Source of the DNA: DATGUN01 sp035301285
GTDB taxonomy: Bacteria; Bacillota; Bacilli; Bacillales; Amphibacillaceae
Assembly: GCA_035301285.1 (NCBI GenBank)
Contig: DATGUN010000102.1
Span: 1 to 33,761 of the forward strand
DNA: 33,761 nt
Reading direction: 5' to 3'
The notes beneath the pieces were generated by a model that was given only the letters and a program-made list of their open reading frames with translations, did not search any database and had not been told where the DNA came from. Position numbers and translations under genes: made by a program. How positions within the stretch are numbered: position 1 is the stretch's first letter; each line of letters opens with the position of its first letter. Of the stretch, positions 24,694-33,602 are shown piece after piece.

Positions 24694-25515
24694 TTACCCT
24701 TTCACTGAACCCGCTAACAGTCCTCGTACAAAATATTTACCAAGGAAAATGTATACCAGCAATGTCGGGAGCGCTGCAATCAATGCCCCAGCCATTTGTA
24801 CGTTCCACTCAACAATCTGGCTTCCAGATAGGTTCTGCAGGGCCACCATCACAGGTTGTTGACCGGATGTCGTAACCGTTACAGCAAACAGGAATTCGTT
24901 CCATATGTTGGTGAATTGCCAGATCGCCACAACAACAAACCCGGTAATCGACAGTGGCAGGATGATGTGACGGAAAACCCCTAGGAAGTTAGCGCCGTCG
25001 ATTTTAGCCGCTTCAATCATCTGATCAGGTATATTGGCATAAAAGTTACGGAACATAAGCGTCGTAATCGGCAGACCATACACAACGTGAACGAGAATCA
25101 ATCCCGGAATCGTATTATATAATTCAATCTGTCTCAAAAACTGGATCATCGGAATCAAAATACTTTGATACGGGATAAACATGCCGAACAGAATAATCGT
25201 AAAAAGTGTTTCCGATCCTTTAAAACGCCATTTGGAGAGAACATATCCATTCATCGCCCCAAATAACGCCGACAACAATGTCGCCGGAATGACCAAGTAG
25301 AAACTATTCAACAAGTTCGGTGACAATTTTGAGAAGGCCTGTATGTAAGAGCTGAAATCTATTGATGTCGGCAACGTCCACATTTCGGCAAGTGATACTT
25401 CATCAAGTGGTTTTAAGCTCGTCACGATAATGACATATACCGGTGCCAAAAAAAGCAACGAGAAAAATATGAGTAACATGTATTTAATCGTTTTGCCAAT
25501 CGGAAAGGTCCTCAT
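24694..25515 (-). CDS. Carbohydrate ABC transporter permease (MalG-type)
   Basis: 273 residues with six transmembrane helices. The family blocks are present: FLAPVYVIIVTSLKPLDEV at the start, FGMFIPYQSILIPMIQFLRQ in the middle, and the cytoplasmic EAA loop EAAKIDGANFLGVFRHIILP near residues 166-185 that contacts the ATPase. It pairs with the permease at 25512-26453, overlapping its stop by four bases (ATGA), to form the heterodimeric channel of a CUT1-type sugar importer. No ATPase gene is present, so a shared MsmX-like ATPase elsewhere in the genome is expected. The substrate is unknown. Confidence 0.92.
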   Translation of the reverse strand: MRTFPIGKTIKYMLLIFFSLLFLAPVYVIIVTSLKPLDEVSLAEMWTLPTSIDFSSYIQAFSKLSPNLLNSFYLVIPATLLSALFGAMNGYVLSKWRFKGSETLFTIILFGMFIPYQSILIPMIQFLRQIELYNTIPGLILVHVVYGLPITTLMFRNFYANIPDQMIEAAKIDGANFLGVFRHIILPLSITGFVVVAIWQFTNIWNEFLFAVTVTTSGQQPVMVALQNLSGSQIVEWNVQMAGALIAALPTLLVYIFLGKYFVRGLLAGSVKG

Positions 25516-26453
25516 GAATGATCACCCCTTCTCGCATTCCACAAATATGGGATAATGACAACCGCTACCAAAAGCAACATAATGATCGCAATCGCTGCAC
25601 CATTCGCATAATTGTTGCCCCGGAATGTTTCTTCAAACATATACACACCCGGTACGTCGGTCACAAAATTAGCACCTGGCCCTGTCATGGCATAAATCAA
25701 GTCAAATATCTTCAGCGACATATGCCCCATGATAATGACGACACTCATCGTGATTGGCATGAGCATGGGGAGAACAACCTTCATATAAACTTTGAATTCA
25801 CTCGCCCCGTCAATCCGTGCTGCCTCTCTCAACTCATCGGGGACACCACGCAATCCAGCCAAATACATTGCTAGTGAAAAACCAGTCATCTGCCACACAG
25901 CAGCAATCACGACAGCAATAATCGCCACCGGCAGACCGAATTCAATACTTCCCCATTCGAAGCCGGCAAGAATATTCGTATCGGTGTACCATTTCGGTGT
26001 AATACCGAAGAACTTCAGAAATTGGTTGAACCCTGTCGATGGGTTAAGCAACCACTGCCATACAACCCCTGTCACGATAAATGACAAAGACATGGGGAAC
26101 AAAAAGATATTCCGGAACAATGATTCACCTTTCAGCTGTTTGTCGATTAAAATAGCAAGACCAAGACCCATCACGATAACAAGCCCGATAAATAAAATCG
26201 TGAAAAACAATGTATTACGAAGATCCGCCTGAAAACGGAAGTCACCGAATAAAAACAAATAGTTTTTCAAGCCTGCAAACGAAAAATCTGGAACAACCGT
26301 ACTATAATTACTTAATGATACATATCCAGTCCAGCTGATAAAGCCATAAACAAACACAGCAATCAATATCAATGACGGAAGCAAAAAGGCGATTGCTGTC
26401 CACTGATCCTTTGAAAGACGTTTCCTGTTTTTGGCCTGCGCTTCTTTTGCCAC
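25512..26453 (-). CDS. Carbohydrate ABC transporter permease (MalF-type)
   Basis: 313 residues. A basic cytoplasmic N-terminus (KEAQAKNRKRLSKDQW) leads into helix 1 and the usual FISWTGYVSLSNYST segment. The EAA loop LREAARIDGASEFKVYMKVV and VLPMLMPITMSVV occur near residues 210-240. Length and motifs match MalF/LacF/UgpA-type CUT1 permeases. GGGGG precedes the ATG. The 219-base gap to the binding-protein gene (26454-26672) contains no terminator or clear promoter that I can see. Such gaps often hold processing sites that let the binding protein be made in excess. Confidence 0.92.
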   Translation of the reverse strand: MAKEAQAKNRKRLSKDQWTAIAFLLPSLILIAVFVYGFISWTGYVSLSNYSTVVPDFSFAGLKNYLFLFGDFRFQADLRNTLFFTILFIGLVIVMGLGLAILIDKQLKGESLFRNIFLFPMSLSFIVTGVVWQWLLNPSTGFNQFLKFFGITPKWYTDTNILAGFEWGSIEFGLPVAIIAVVIAAVWQMTGFSLAMYLAGLRGVPDELREAARIDGASEFKVYMKVVLPMLMPITMSVVIIMGHMSLKIFDLIYAMTGPGANFVTDVPGVYMFEETFRGNNYANGAAIAIIMLLLVAVVIIPYLWNARRGDHS

Positions 26454-26672
26454 GATTGCTTCCCCCTTTCCAACGAAAATTTCCTACCATTCAGCAAAAA
26501 CTCGACCTCTTTTTGTTTTGTTGGATAATATCAAGCTGGGACTATCAATGGTTATAGAACAAAAAAGGGAAGCATGATGCCAATCGGCTCAGCTTTCGTT
26601 GCACCCTATTGACATCTGCACACCCTCTCATCTTCTGTTAACCATGATGTTTCCCCAGTCCAATCAATCAAA

Positions 26673-27959
26673 TCAGTCTATTTCCGATGCCGCCGCGTTT
26701 TCCAAGGCCTCGATGAAGTTATCGACATCACCTTGCGTCACGAAAATATTCACAGCCTGATTGGCTTTCGTCAAAAACCCTTCTGATGCAGCCGACCCAT
26801 GTGCCAGACTCGGTACAAGACGTGCCTCCTGGAAATCATCCATCGCATCTTGACCATACTCATCGTACTCTTCTTCATCCGAGTCGAGACGGGCTGCGAT
26901 GCCGCCTTTCAACGGGTTGAATACATCCTGGGCTTCAGGCGTTCCAAGAAACTCCAAGAACGTCTTCACATCATCTTCATTATCAACGCCTTTTGGCAAT
27001 CCGAATGTATCGGTAATGACCTGGAACATGCCATCCGTTTCAGGAAAAGAAAAGTAACCAAAGTCTTCATTCGTTTCCATCTCTAAATCATTGGAAAAAT
27101 AACCTTTCGCCCAATCACCCATATTCAGCATAGCCGCTTCACCATCGGCGACCAATTGTGCTGAATCTTGCCAGTTCCGTGAAGCATGATCTTCGTTGGT
27201 ATATTCCAGCATTTTGCCGAAAATCTCTGCAGCCTCGACGACACGATCATCACTGAATTCGATTTCCCCGTCGAACAATGCTTGATAATCATCCGGCCCA
27301 AGTACACCAAGAAGCACATTTTCAAAAATCTGTGTCGCCGGCCAAGACTCTTTATCACCCAAAGCCAAAGGAGTCACACCAGCTTCTTCCAATTTATCCG
27401 CAGCTTCAAAAAACTCATCGAAGTTCGTCGGGACGTCAATATCATTTTCTTCAAAAACTTCCATATTATAAAAAACAGGATTGCCCCTATGAACGTTGAC
27501 CGGTACAGAGTATATATCATCACCATCACTTACAAGGTCGATGAGTTCTTCAGGAAATTTATCCATCCAGTCATTTTCCTCATAGAAATCATTTAAGGGT
27601 TCCATTTTATCCGCGGCCACCCAACTTTTGTTCAACTCTTCGCCACCGTGCACCTGAAACGTCGAGGGTGGATCATTTCCTTCCATTCGCGTCGCCAGAA
27701 CGGCTTTGGCATTTGTGCCGGCACCCCCGGCAACGGCAGCGTTTTCAACACTGATATCAGGATATTCTTCTTCAAATAGATCAATCAATGCAAGTAATCC
27801 TTCTTCTTCTCCTGCACCCGTCCACCAGCTAAATATCTCAACATCACCGTCACCGCCACCACTTTCACCGGAATCTCCGTTGCCGGATGAATCCGAACTA
27901 CAAGCGGCAATGACCAATATAAGCATTAATAATGCAACCAGTCCATTTAACTTTTTCAC
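26673..27959 (-). CDS. Extracellular sugar-binding lipoprotein of the ABC importer
   Basis: 428 residues from a GTG at 27959 (read as MKKLNGLVALL), chosen because AGGGGG lies eight bases upstream and the reading gives a proper lipoprotein signal. The hydrophobic segment ends in VIAAC with the modified Cys at about residue 20, followed by a Ser/Gly/Asp linker. An ATG upstream at 28058 would add a leader that crosses the promoter. The mature part is a cluster-D solute-binding protein (SBP_bac_1 type): VEIFSWWTGAGEEEGLLALI, the TFQVHGGEELNKSW region, and a conserved C-terminal segment. It captures the sugar outside the membrane. Expression is controlled by a cre box and probable response-regulator repeats upstream. 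Confidence 0.9.
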   Translation of the reverse strand: MKKLNGLVALLMLILVIAACSSDSSGNGDSGESGGGDGDVEIFSWWTGAGEEEGLLALIDLFEEEYPDISVENAAVAGGAGTNAKAVLATRMEGNDPPSTFQVHGGEELNKSWVAADKMEPLNDFYEENDWMDKFPEELIDLVSDGDDIYSVPVNVHRGNPVFYNMEVFEENDIDVPTNFDEFFEAADKLEEAGVTPLALGDKESWPATQIFENVLLGVLGPDDYQALFDGEIEFSDDRVVEAAEIFGKMLEYTNEDHASRNWQDSAQLVADGEAAMLNMGDWAKGYFSNDLEMETNEDFGYFSFPETDGMFQVITDTFGLPKGVDNEDDVKTFLEFLGTPEAQDVFNPLKGGIAARLDSDEEEYDEYGQDAMDDFQEARLVPSLAHGSAASEGFLTKANQAVNIFVTQGDVDNFIEALENAAASEID

Positions 27960-27973
27960 TTCTGAATCCCCCT

Positions 27974-27987
27974 TGTTAACGTTTTCA
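27974..27987 (-). promoter_or_regulatory. cre box (CcpA site)
   Basis: Minus strand TGAAAACGTTAACA matches the consensus TGWNANCGNTNNCA at every fixed position. It lies just downstream of the -10 box and upstream of the ribosome site of the binding-protein gene, the position for roadblock-type carbon catabolite repression. Confidence 0.85.
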
Positions 27988-27993
27988 TTCATT

Positions 27994-28022
27994 ATTATAA
28001 AAGGTGTGGGGCCTATATTGTG
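27994..28022 (-). promoter_or_regulatory. Activator-type promoter of the binding-protein gene
   Basis: Minus strand TATAAT (27994-27999). The hexamer 17 bases upstream (28017-28022) reads CACAAT, a poor -35, which suggests the promoter depends on an activator bound at the adjacent repeats. Confidence 0.6.
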
Positions 28023-28069
28023 AAACGAACGTCTGTAAATTTTTACGAATCTCTTCACTATTTTACGAA
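28021..28069 (-). repeat. Three 9-bp direct repeats, 20-bp period, probable response-regulator binding site
   Basis: On the plus strand TGAAACGAA (28021-28029), TTTTACGAA (28041-28049) and TTTTACGAA (28061-28069) start exactly 20 bases apart, two helical turns. On the transcribed strand each begins TTCGT. The proximal copy overlaps the poor -35 of the binding-protein promoter, as expected for an AraC-type activator. Confidence 0.7.
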
Positions 28070-28102
28070 GCCCTGCTATATTGGCACATCATTCGAAACA
28101 AA

Positions 28103-29536
28103 TTAACAATTACTGGAAAACCCCCGCTGAAACTGGCTCGGTGATTCACCATAATATTTTTTAAACACACGGCTGAAGTAATTCGGATCCTTGTAACCCA
28201 CCATAAAACTGATTTCTTTCAAGGAATACGCATTCTTTTGAATGAGCTTCCGGGCTTTTTTCAACCGGATACTAGCCAAATAGTCCACAAAATTATCACC
28301 CAGCTCCTCCTTAAATAGATTGGATAGATAATTCGGGCTTAAGTTGACCAGTTCAGCCGCATCCTCAAGGGTAATTGCCTTGTCGTAATGACGATGCAAA
28401 TACGCCTTTACCTGTGACATATACTGTTTGGATTGACGGTATTCATTGATGCTTATAGCACATACATTGATGAATGTTTGCCAGTCACTGTCCGACTCAA
28501 GTGATGACATCGATTGATATGGAATGGTGAGATCATACGACTCAAGCAATTCTTTTATGTTGATATACAACGTTTCTTTATCGGGTAGACGAAATCGATG
28601 ATTCATCTCCTTATAATGCAGGACAGCTTCCTTTGCATTTCCTTTTTCAATCTGGTCACGTATTTGACCGACCATCTCATTCACGTCATACGAGAGCGTA
28701 TCCGTATTTAAAAAACCATACCGGCGTTTATCATTCAATTTAAGCTGAAGACATGCCGCATAAGCCTCATGATAAGAGCTTGGCATCTTCTTCAATGTGG
28801 AAACGGGCTGGCCGATTCCAATGAAACAGTCACCGCTCATCCGTTCTACGCTAATCGCTTGGGCCGTTTGCAGGATATCGCTTTTTTCCAACGGAACCGG
28901 GGCCATCACACATACCACCACAAGATCATCACTCTCGTGTAAGACAAAAGGATGTTCAATCGTTTTTTGCAGCATGTCATGCCACTGTTTTGCATCTACT
29001 TCATTAGCCATCACCACTAAAAAGTAACCATATTGCATGTCCGGAAACAGATCCTGCTGGAGGTCATACACATCCTCTTGTACCGGATAGCGCATCACGT
29101 ATTCGATAAAACGCTCGGTCTTCCATTCCCGTGACTGTTGCCTCTCTGTCTGTTGATGCTGTTCCGCCTCCAATTCCGACTTCATTCTTAACAACGCTTT
29201 TATGATTTCTTCTTTTTTTCCGGGTTTTAAAATATAATCCTTGATGCCGAAACGCATCGCTTTTTGAGCATAATCAAAGGTATCATAGGCTGAAACCATA
29301 ATGAATTTCTTTGCGGGATCACGCTCATGGATATGTCCAATCGCTTCGAGCCCGTCAATCCCGGGCATCTTGATATCCATGAATATGACATCGGGATCGG
29401 TTGCTTCCGCTTGTTCAATCGCCTGCCGACCATTTGCCGCTTCACTGACCACATATATATCGTTAAAATGATCCTCAATGAACTTACGCATCGCCTTTCG
29501 TTCAATAAATTCATCTTCAGCTATCAATATCCGCAT
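28103..29536 (-). CDS. YesN-type response regulator with AraC DNA-binding domain
   Basis: 477 residues. The receiver domain (1-120) has the acidic pocket EDE at 7-9, the phosphorylation site Asp54 in VIFMDIKMPGIDG, the Ser of MVSAYD and the Lys of YILKPGKK. A middle region of about 250 residues has no recognisable motif. The AraC-type double helix-turn-helix fills the last 100 residues (TLEDAAELVNLSPNYLSNLF and FMVGYKDPNYFSRVFKKYYG). It is activated by the neighbouring kinase and should switch on the importer genes just downstream, probably through the repeats at 28021-28069. Its start overlaps the kinase gene by 20 bases. Confidence 0.92.
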   Translation of the reverse strand: MRILIAEDEFIERKAMRKFIEDHFNDIYVVSEAANGRQAIEQAEATDPDVIFMDIKMPGIDGLEAIGHIHERDPAKKFIMVSAYDTFDYAQKAMRFGIKDYILKPGKKEEIIKALLRMKSELEAEQHQQTERQQSREWKTERFIEYVMRYPVQEDVYDLQQDLFPDMQYGYFLVVMANEVDAKQWHDMLQKTIEHPFVLHESDDLVVVCVMAPVPLEKSDILQTAQAISVERMSGDCFIGIGQPVSTLKKMPSSYHEAYAACLQLKLNDKRRYGFLNTDTLSYDVNEMVGQIRDQIEKGNAKEAVLHYKEMNHRFRLPDKETLYINIKELLESYDLTIPYQSMSSLESDSDWQTFINVCAISINEYRQSKQYMSQVKAYLHRHYDKAITLEDAAELVNLSPNYLSNLFKEELGDNFVDYLASIRLKKARKLIQKNAYSLKEISFMVGYKDPNYFSRVFKKYYGESPSQFQRGFSSNC

Positions 29537-30968
29537 GTTCTTCTCCCCTGTCTTGATTTTTTGGAAGCAACAGGCGCACCGTTGTTCCTTTCCCTTGCTC
29601 CGAGTCGATTTCTACAACATGATGTGTTTGATAAAATATTTGCAGTCGTCTGATGACATTCGTCAACCCGATGCCAGTCGAATGCCCCACATGTTCATCG
29701 TTTCGTTCAGTCAATGACAGTATTTGCCGGATCGTCTCTTCAGGCATTCCGACCCCATCATCAATCACCTCAACAACGACGGCATCATCCGTATCAAAAA
29801 TACGAATCGAAATAACGCCCCCTTCTTCACGCTCCTCGATACCATGGATGAAGGCATTCTCCACCAAAGGTTGTAAAGTCAAGCGTGGAATCGGCATTTG
29901 CAGGCATTTTTCATCGACTCTGTAGACAAATTGGATACGTTCTGAAAAACGGATCTTCTGAATATGGAAATATCCTTTAACAACCTCGACTTCATCGTTG
30001 AGGGTGACACTTTTATCAATCTCCCCAAGATTATGGCGCAGCAATGTTGCAACTGAATCGATCAGGGCTGACGTTGATTTGGCATCCTCCAAATAGGCCA
30101 TTTTGGACATCGTGTTCAACGTATTGAATAGAAAGTGAGGATTGATTTGATTTTGCAGATGTTTGATTTCCATATCTTTCACCAATCGGTCCAGTTCCGA
30201 TTGATCCTTGATTTCCTTGACGAGACCATGGATGTTGGAACGCATGTCATTGAAGGTATCCCCCAATAATTTCAATTCATCATTCGACTGAATCTGAATC
30301 GGGTCCCCTTTTAAATCCCCTGCAGACACTTCCCGTGCGGCTGCCGATAATTGATTGATCGGCCGGGTGATCCCTTTCGAAAACCATAATGCAAAAAACA
30401 CCGCAAGCATGATCGTCGTCAAAAACAAGAAGACGATAAAAATAAAAAAGTAATCGTTCCGCTTCAGCAAATTTTCATAAAAAGACTGATAGGATGTCAG
30501 TTCTACATCCAGCAGTTCCAATGTCGCTTCCTGGACATAGCGCGATGATTGACGCGTTTCCTCAAGATGCTGTGTATACTGTTCAATATCATCCAACAAC
30601 ACAAACCCGACCGTCAGTTCCGCTTCATGGATGAATGTTTCGAGAATGTTGATATAGTTCTTCAATTCGATTTTTTGCTCGTCAGAAACCGAATCCCTCA
30701 ATTCTTCCTTCTTATTCAATAGTTTGCTTTTCATCTTATAAAAATCAGGTGAACGCTCATGCTCAGGTTCACTGACAAATGTACGCGTAAACGTAAATAG
30801 TTCATCCGATTGCTGCGAGATAGAGTTCAATAGTAAAAAACGTTGAAAACTATTATGATAAGTATTTGTCAGCTTATTTGAACTGATGAAAATGGAAATG
30901 GCGGTCACTTGGAACAGGATGACAAAAACGAGAAAATAGACGAGTAGTTTACCACGTATTGTTTTCAT
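29517..30968 (-). CDS. LytS/YesM-type sensor histidine kinase
   Basis: 483 residues. Transmembrane helices at about 9-29 and 172-194 enclose an extracytoplasmic helical sensor region of about 140 residues, without an obvious ligand pocket. A HAMP domain (about 196-250) and the His_kinase domain with NQINPHFLFNTLNTM follow; the phosphoacceptor is H278 by position. The ATPase domain has VENAFIHGIE, DDGVGM and STGIGLTNV. This is the layout of the HPK8 kinases that pair with YesN regulators. Because the preceding gene encodes a membrane-anchored sugar-binding protein, the kinase probably senses sugar through it. The ATG overlaps that gene's stop by four bases. Confidence 0.92.
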   Translation of the reverse strand: MKTIRGKLLVYFLVFVILFQVTAISIFISSNKLTNTYHNSFQRFLLLNSISQQSDELFTFTRTFVSEPEHERSPDFYKMKSKLLNKKEELRDSVSDEQKIELKNYINILETFIHEAELTVGFVLLDDIEQYTQHLEETRQSSRYVQEATLELLDVELTSYQSFYENLLKRNDYFFIFIVFLFLTTIMLAVFFALWFSKGITRPINQLSAAAREVSAGDLKGDPIQIQSNDELKLLGDTFNDMRSNIHGLVKEIKDQSELDRLVKDMEIKHLQNQINPHFLFNTLNTMSKMAYLEDAKSTSALIDSVATLLRHNLGEIDKSVTLNDEVEVVKGYFHIQKIRFSERIQFVYRVDEKCLQMPIPRLTLQPLVENAFIHGIEEREEGGVISIRIFDTDDAVVVEVIDDGVGMPEETIRQILSLTERNDEHVGHSTGIGLTNVIRRLQIFYQTHHVVEIDSEQGKGTTVRLLLPKNQDRGEEHADIDS

Positions 30969-31951
30969 TCTATGATGTCCTTTTCCGTACCATTCTGTAG
31001 ATCTTCTTTGCGGATAATCATTGTTTCTGTATGCTTCTCGTTTTCCAATATATCTTTTTCCTGTAGATCCATCATGACACCAATCGCATTGTATCCCATT
31101 TCTTCCGGATATTGTGCAATCGTCGCAGCAATCTTATCATCGTTTATCAATTCAAGCGTTTCTGGCAAAATATCAAACGTTGCTACATAAACATCTTTAT
31201 TGGGAGCAATATCCTTGAGTCCCTCGACGATACCAGCACCATCCAACGCACTTGTGCCCACTAGGGCAGTTATTTCAGGATGTTCCTTCAATAACGAATA
31301 GGTCGCTTGGGCTGCCCCTGTCTTCGTTATATTGGATACTTCGGTTGAGACAACAGTAATCCTGGGATGATCGGCGACCGCTTCTTTCAACCCTTCAACA
31401 CGTTCTTGTTGATTGACAGAGTCTTTCCTGCCCGTCACGATACCGACATATTGCTTGCCGCTTGTATCGTTTATAATGGATTCCCCTAACTGTTTCCCAG
31501 CACGGAAATTATCCGACCCGACATATGCTTTCCGTTCGCTGCTTGCTATATCGGTATCAATGGTCATGATCGGTATACCTCGTTCGATTCCTTTATGGAC
31601 CAGATCAACAAAATGCTGCCCCTCAATCCCCTGTGTGATGATGCCATCTACCTTTGCTGAAATCATCCGGTCCAATAACATGAGGGCCTGATCATTATCC
31701 GCTTTTTCGGGGGCCACATATTCCAGATAAATATCATTTTCACGTGCGGCTGTCTTTGCGCCTTTTTCAACCAAACGCCAATAATCATTGTCCGACTCCT
31801 CGGCAATCAATGCAAAGTGATAGGTATAATCATCGGCCTCCTCGGCATCCGACTCGATATAAAACGTTTTATAACCGTAATAGAACATGCCTAGTGCAAA
31901 CGCACAAAACAGGACAGCGCTTACAGTGTATAATATAGATCGCATGTGCAT
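30965..31951 (-). CDS. Membrane-anchored periplasmic-binding-protein-like sugar sensor
   Basis: 328 residues. An N-terminal helix (about 6-26) without lipobox or cleavage site precedes a complete type I periplasmic-binding fold (Peripla_BP_4, RbsB-like): FALIAEESDNDYWRLVEKGA, VDGIITQGIEG, IPIMTIDTD, YVGSDNFRAG, GIVTGRKDSVNQQERVEGLK, LVGTSALDGAGIVEGL. It is the first gene of a run with the kinase (4-base overlap) and the response regulator, the layout of the XylFII-LytS-YesN three-component system of clostridia. In such systems the anchored binding protein detects the sugar and controls the kinase. The ligand here is probably a sugar, not identified. GGGTG precedes the ATG. Confidence 0.87.
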   Translation of the reverse strand: MHMRSILYTVSAVLFCAFALGMFYYGYKTFYIESDAEEADDYTYHFALIAEESDNDYWRLVEKGAKTAARENDIYLEYVAPEKADNDQALMLLDRMISAKVDGIITQGIEGQHFVDLVHKGIERGIPIMTIDTDIASSERKAYVGSDNFRAGKQLGESIINDTSGKQYVGIVTGRKDSVNQQERVEGLKEAVADHPRITVVSTEVSNITKTGAAQATYSLLKEHPEITALVGTSALDGAGIVEGLKDIAPNKDVYVATFDILPETLELINDDKIAATIAQYPEEMGYNAIGVMMDLQEKDILENEKHTETMIIRKEDLQNGTEKDIIE

Positions 31952-32069
31952 TGTTTCACCCGCTTGTGTTTGTTTTTTTCTTTTAGTCTATCATGAATGG
32001 GCCACGTGTTTCACTAACTGAAATTTCAGGAAGGATATACCATTGATTTCGGCAAATTGATTCAACACC

Positions 32070-32105
32070 AAAAATTCCGACCCCTGGAAGCAAGCCGGAA
32101 TTTTT
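32070..32105. terminator. Terminator after the Gfo/Idh/MocA gene
   Basis: AAAAATTCCG (32070-32079) and CGGAATTTTT (32096-32105) are perfect complements with a 16-base loop and T-runs on both strands. It lies 46 bases after the stop at 32152 and isolates the oxidoreductase gene from the sensor operon. Confidence 0.75.
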
Positions 32106-32151
32106 GTTTTTTGTTCATGAAAGGCAGCACGCCTCCTTCAAGTGTGGGGGA

Positions 32152-33159
32152 TCAATTGAAGGTGATCATATCTCCTCGTTTGATCGATTGGAGACAAGCA
32201 TCCATGACACGCATATTATTGATTGTATTGTTAAAATCATGCCGCAACGTTTCGTCGTTACTCAATATAACATCGGACATATGCTCAACCTGCAGCCGGT
32301 ATTGGTCGCCGTTTAGTGTCTCTGTCCGTGTAACACCTTGTTTTTGTGTCATAACCAATCCGTCGCCACCGTTCCAATCCGGACGATAGGCACGGGGCAC
32401 TACAATGCTTCCTTCTGTTCCGTAGACAGCGTATTCACTCCGCTTATCTATGTTAAAGCTTACATCTAATGTTGCCCGTCGCCCATCCGCAAATGTCATA
32501 TAAGCGACGACATCTGTATCAACGTTATATTTTGGATCGATGATGGCATGTGCATGGACCGTCTCAGGCTCGGAACGAAGGATATGACGTATGGAGTGAA
32601 TCGTATAACAACCGATGTCATAAATGCTCCCACCGCCTTTTTCAGCACTCATCCGTATATTATTGGCTTTGTCATCATTCGGCAGATTAAATGAAAATGC
32701 TGCACGCATCGCTTTAATCTCACCAATTTCCCCCGCATCGATTATTTCTTTCACGCGCTCATGCTGCGGATGAAAATAATACATGAATGCTTCCATGAAG
32801 AGAACACCATATTTCTCACAAGCTTCCCGCATTTCCAGAGCCTCATCGGTATTCATAGCCGCCGGTTTCTCACATAAAATATGTTTGCCTGCTTTCGCCG
32901 CTTCAATGACCCATTTTTTATGTAAATGGTTGGGAAGTGGAATATAAACCGCTTGGATATCGGGATCAGCGAGCAATTTTTCATAACTGTCATATGTCTT
33001 TGGAATATTGAATCGTTTGGCGATGTTGTCCGCCTTTTTAATATCACTGCCACTCGCAATCGCGGCAACATCCGCATCGGCAGAACGTTCAAATGCTGGA
33101 ATCAATGCTTTTTGAGCGATCCCCGCTGTACTGAGGATTCCCCATTGGACTTTAGACAA
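32152..33159 (-). CDS. Gfo/Idh/MocA-family NAD(P)-dependent oxidoreductase
   Basis: 335 residues from a TTG at 33159 (read as MSKVQWGILSTAGIAQ), nine bases after GGGGG. An in-frame TTG at 33177 would start inside that ribosome site. The N-terminal Rossmann fold has GILSTAGIA, then IPLPNHLHKKWVIEAAKAGK and HILCEKPAA, with the conserved EKP lysine. The C-terminal alpha/beta domain carries GGSIYDIGCYTIHSIRHIL with the catalytic-region Asp and His. These enzymes oxidise or reduce sugars, inositols or related diols. Proximity to the sugar sensor and importer suggests a sugar substrate, but the gene has its own promoter and terminator. Confidence 0.9.
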   Translation of the reverse strand: MSKVQWGILSTAGIAQKALIPAFERSADADVAAIASGSDIKKADNIAKRFNIPKTYDSYEKLLADPDIQAVYIPLPNHLHKKWVIEAAKAGKHILCEKPAAMNTDEALEMREACEKYGVLFMEAFMYYFHPQHERVKEIIDAGEIGEIKAMRAAFSFNLPNDDKANNIRMSAEKGGGSIYDIGCYTIHSIRHILRSEPETVHAHAIIDPKYNVDTDVVAYMTFADGRRATLDVSFNIDKRSEYAVYGTEGSIVVPRAYRPDWNGGDGLVMTQKQGVTRTETLNGDQYRLQVEHMSDVILSNDETLRHDFNNTINNMRVMDACLQSIKRGDMITFN

Positions 33160-33232
33160 AAGTATGTACCCCCTCAATGTGTCATTTAAGATTGGATGTG
33201 TCGTACTTTTAAACCCAACCTATGTAACTTGT

Positions 33233-33261
33233 ATCGTATCAAAACGGAAACGATAATCCAA
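33233..33261 (-). promoter_or_regulatory. Promoter of the oxidoreductase gene, copy 2 of a shared element
   Basis: Minus strand TTGGAT (33256-33261), 17 bases, TACGAT (33233-33238) with an extended TG. The 18 bases 33230-33247 are identical to 24484-24501, and the -35 core TTGGA lies at the same distance in both. Confidence 0.6.
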
Positions 33262-33353
33262 TCGAAAGCCTGAATGACGTCACGTAGGCGGATTCCAGCA
33301 ACGAAGCATCTGGGAAAAGATAACTGACCCTGCTTTGAGTTTTAATCATTCTT

Positions 33354-33382
33354 TTTAACGGTGTTTAAATTATATGTATAAT
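33354..33382 (+). promoter_or_regulatory. Possible promoter of the right-edge gene
   Basis: Plus strand TTTAAC (33354-33359), 17 bases, TATAAT (33377-33382). Base composition becomes clearly AT-rich from about 33340 onward. The rest of the 33160-33602 gap holds only the divergent promoter at 33233-33261 and a 7-bp inverted repeat, CCTGAGG/CCTCAGG, at 33507-33536 of unknown meaning. Confidence 0.35.
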
Positions 33383-33602
33383 CTGAATTATTATCCTTAT
33401 TGCCACAAACGGAGGCGCTTTAACAGAATAAAAATTATGCTTCCATCGGGTCATTTTGTTTAATAAGTGTTGTGCCTAAATCAAATCATATGGTGATGTA
33501 AATGGACCTGAGGATATAGAAACAATCAGCCTCAGGACCGATTCAAACAGTCTTTTGTATAGTTAAAATAGATATAGATTTGAAATCAAGGAGGTGAAAA
33601 AA

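Noticed and set aside
26454..26672. Possible promoter or terminator in the gap between binding-protein and permease genes
   Set aside because: Only a loose CTTTTTGTT/AACAAAAAAG pairing with a very long loop and no convincing -35/-10 pair.
31994..32036. TTTCA-N5-TGAAA type inverted repeat upstream of the sensor operon
   Set aside because: Short, with several overlapping ways to pair; no clear promoter nearby to give it a role.
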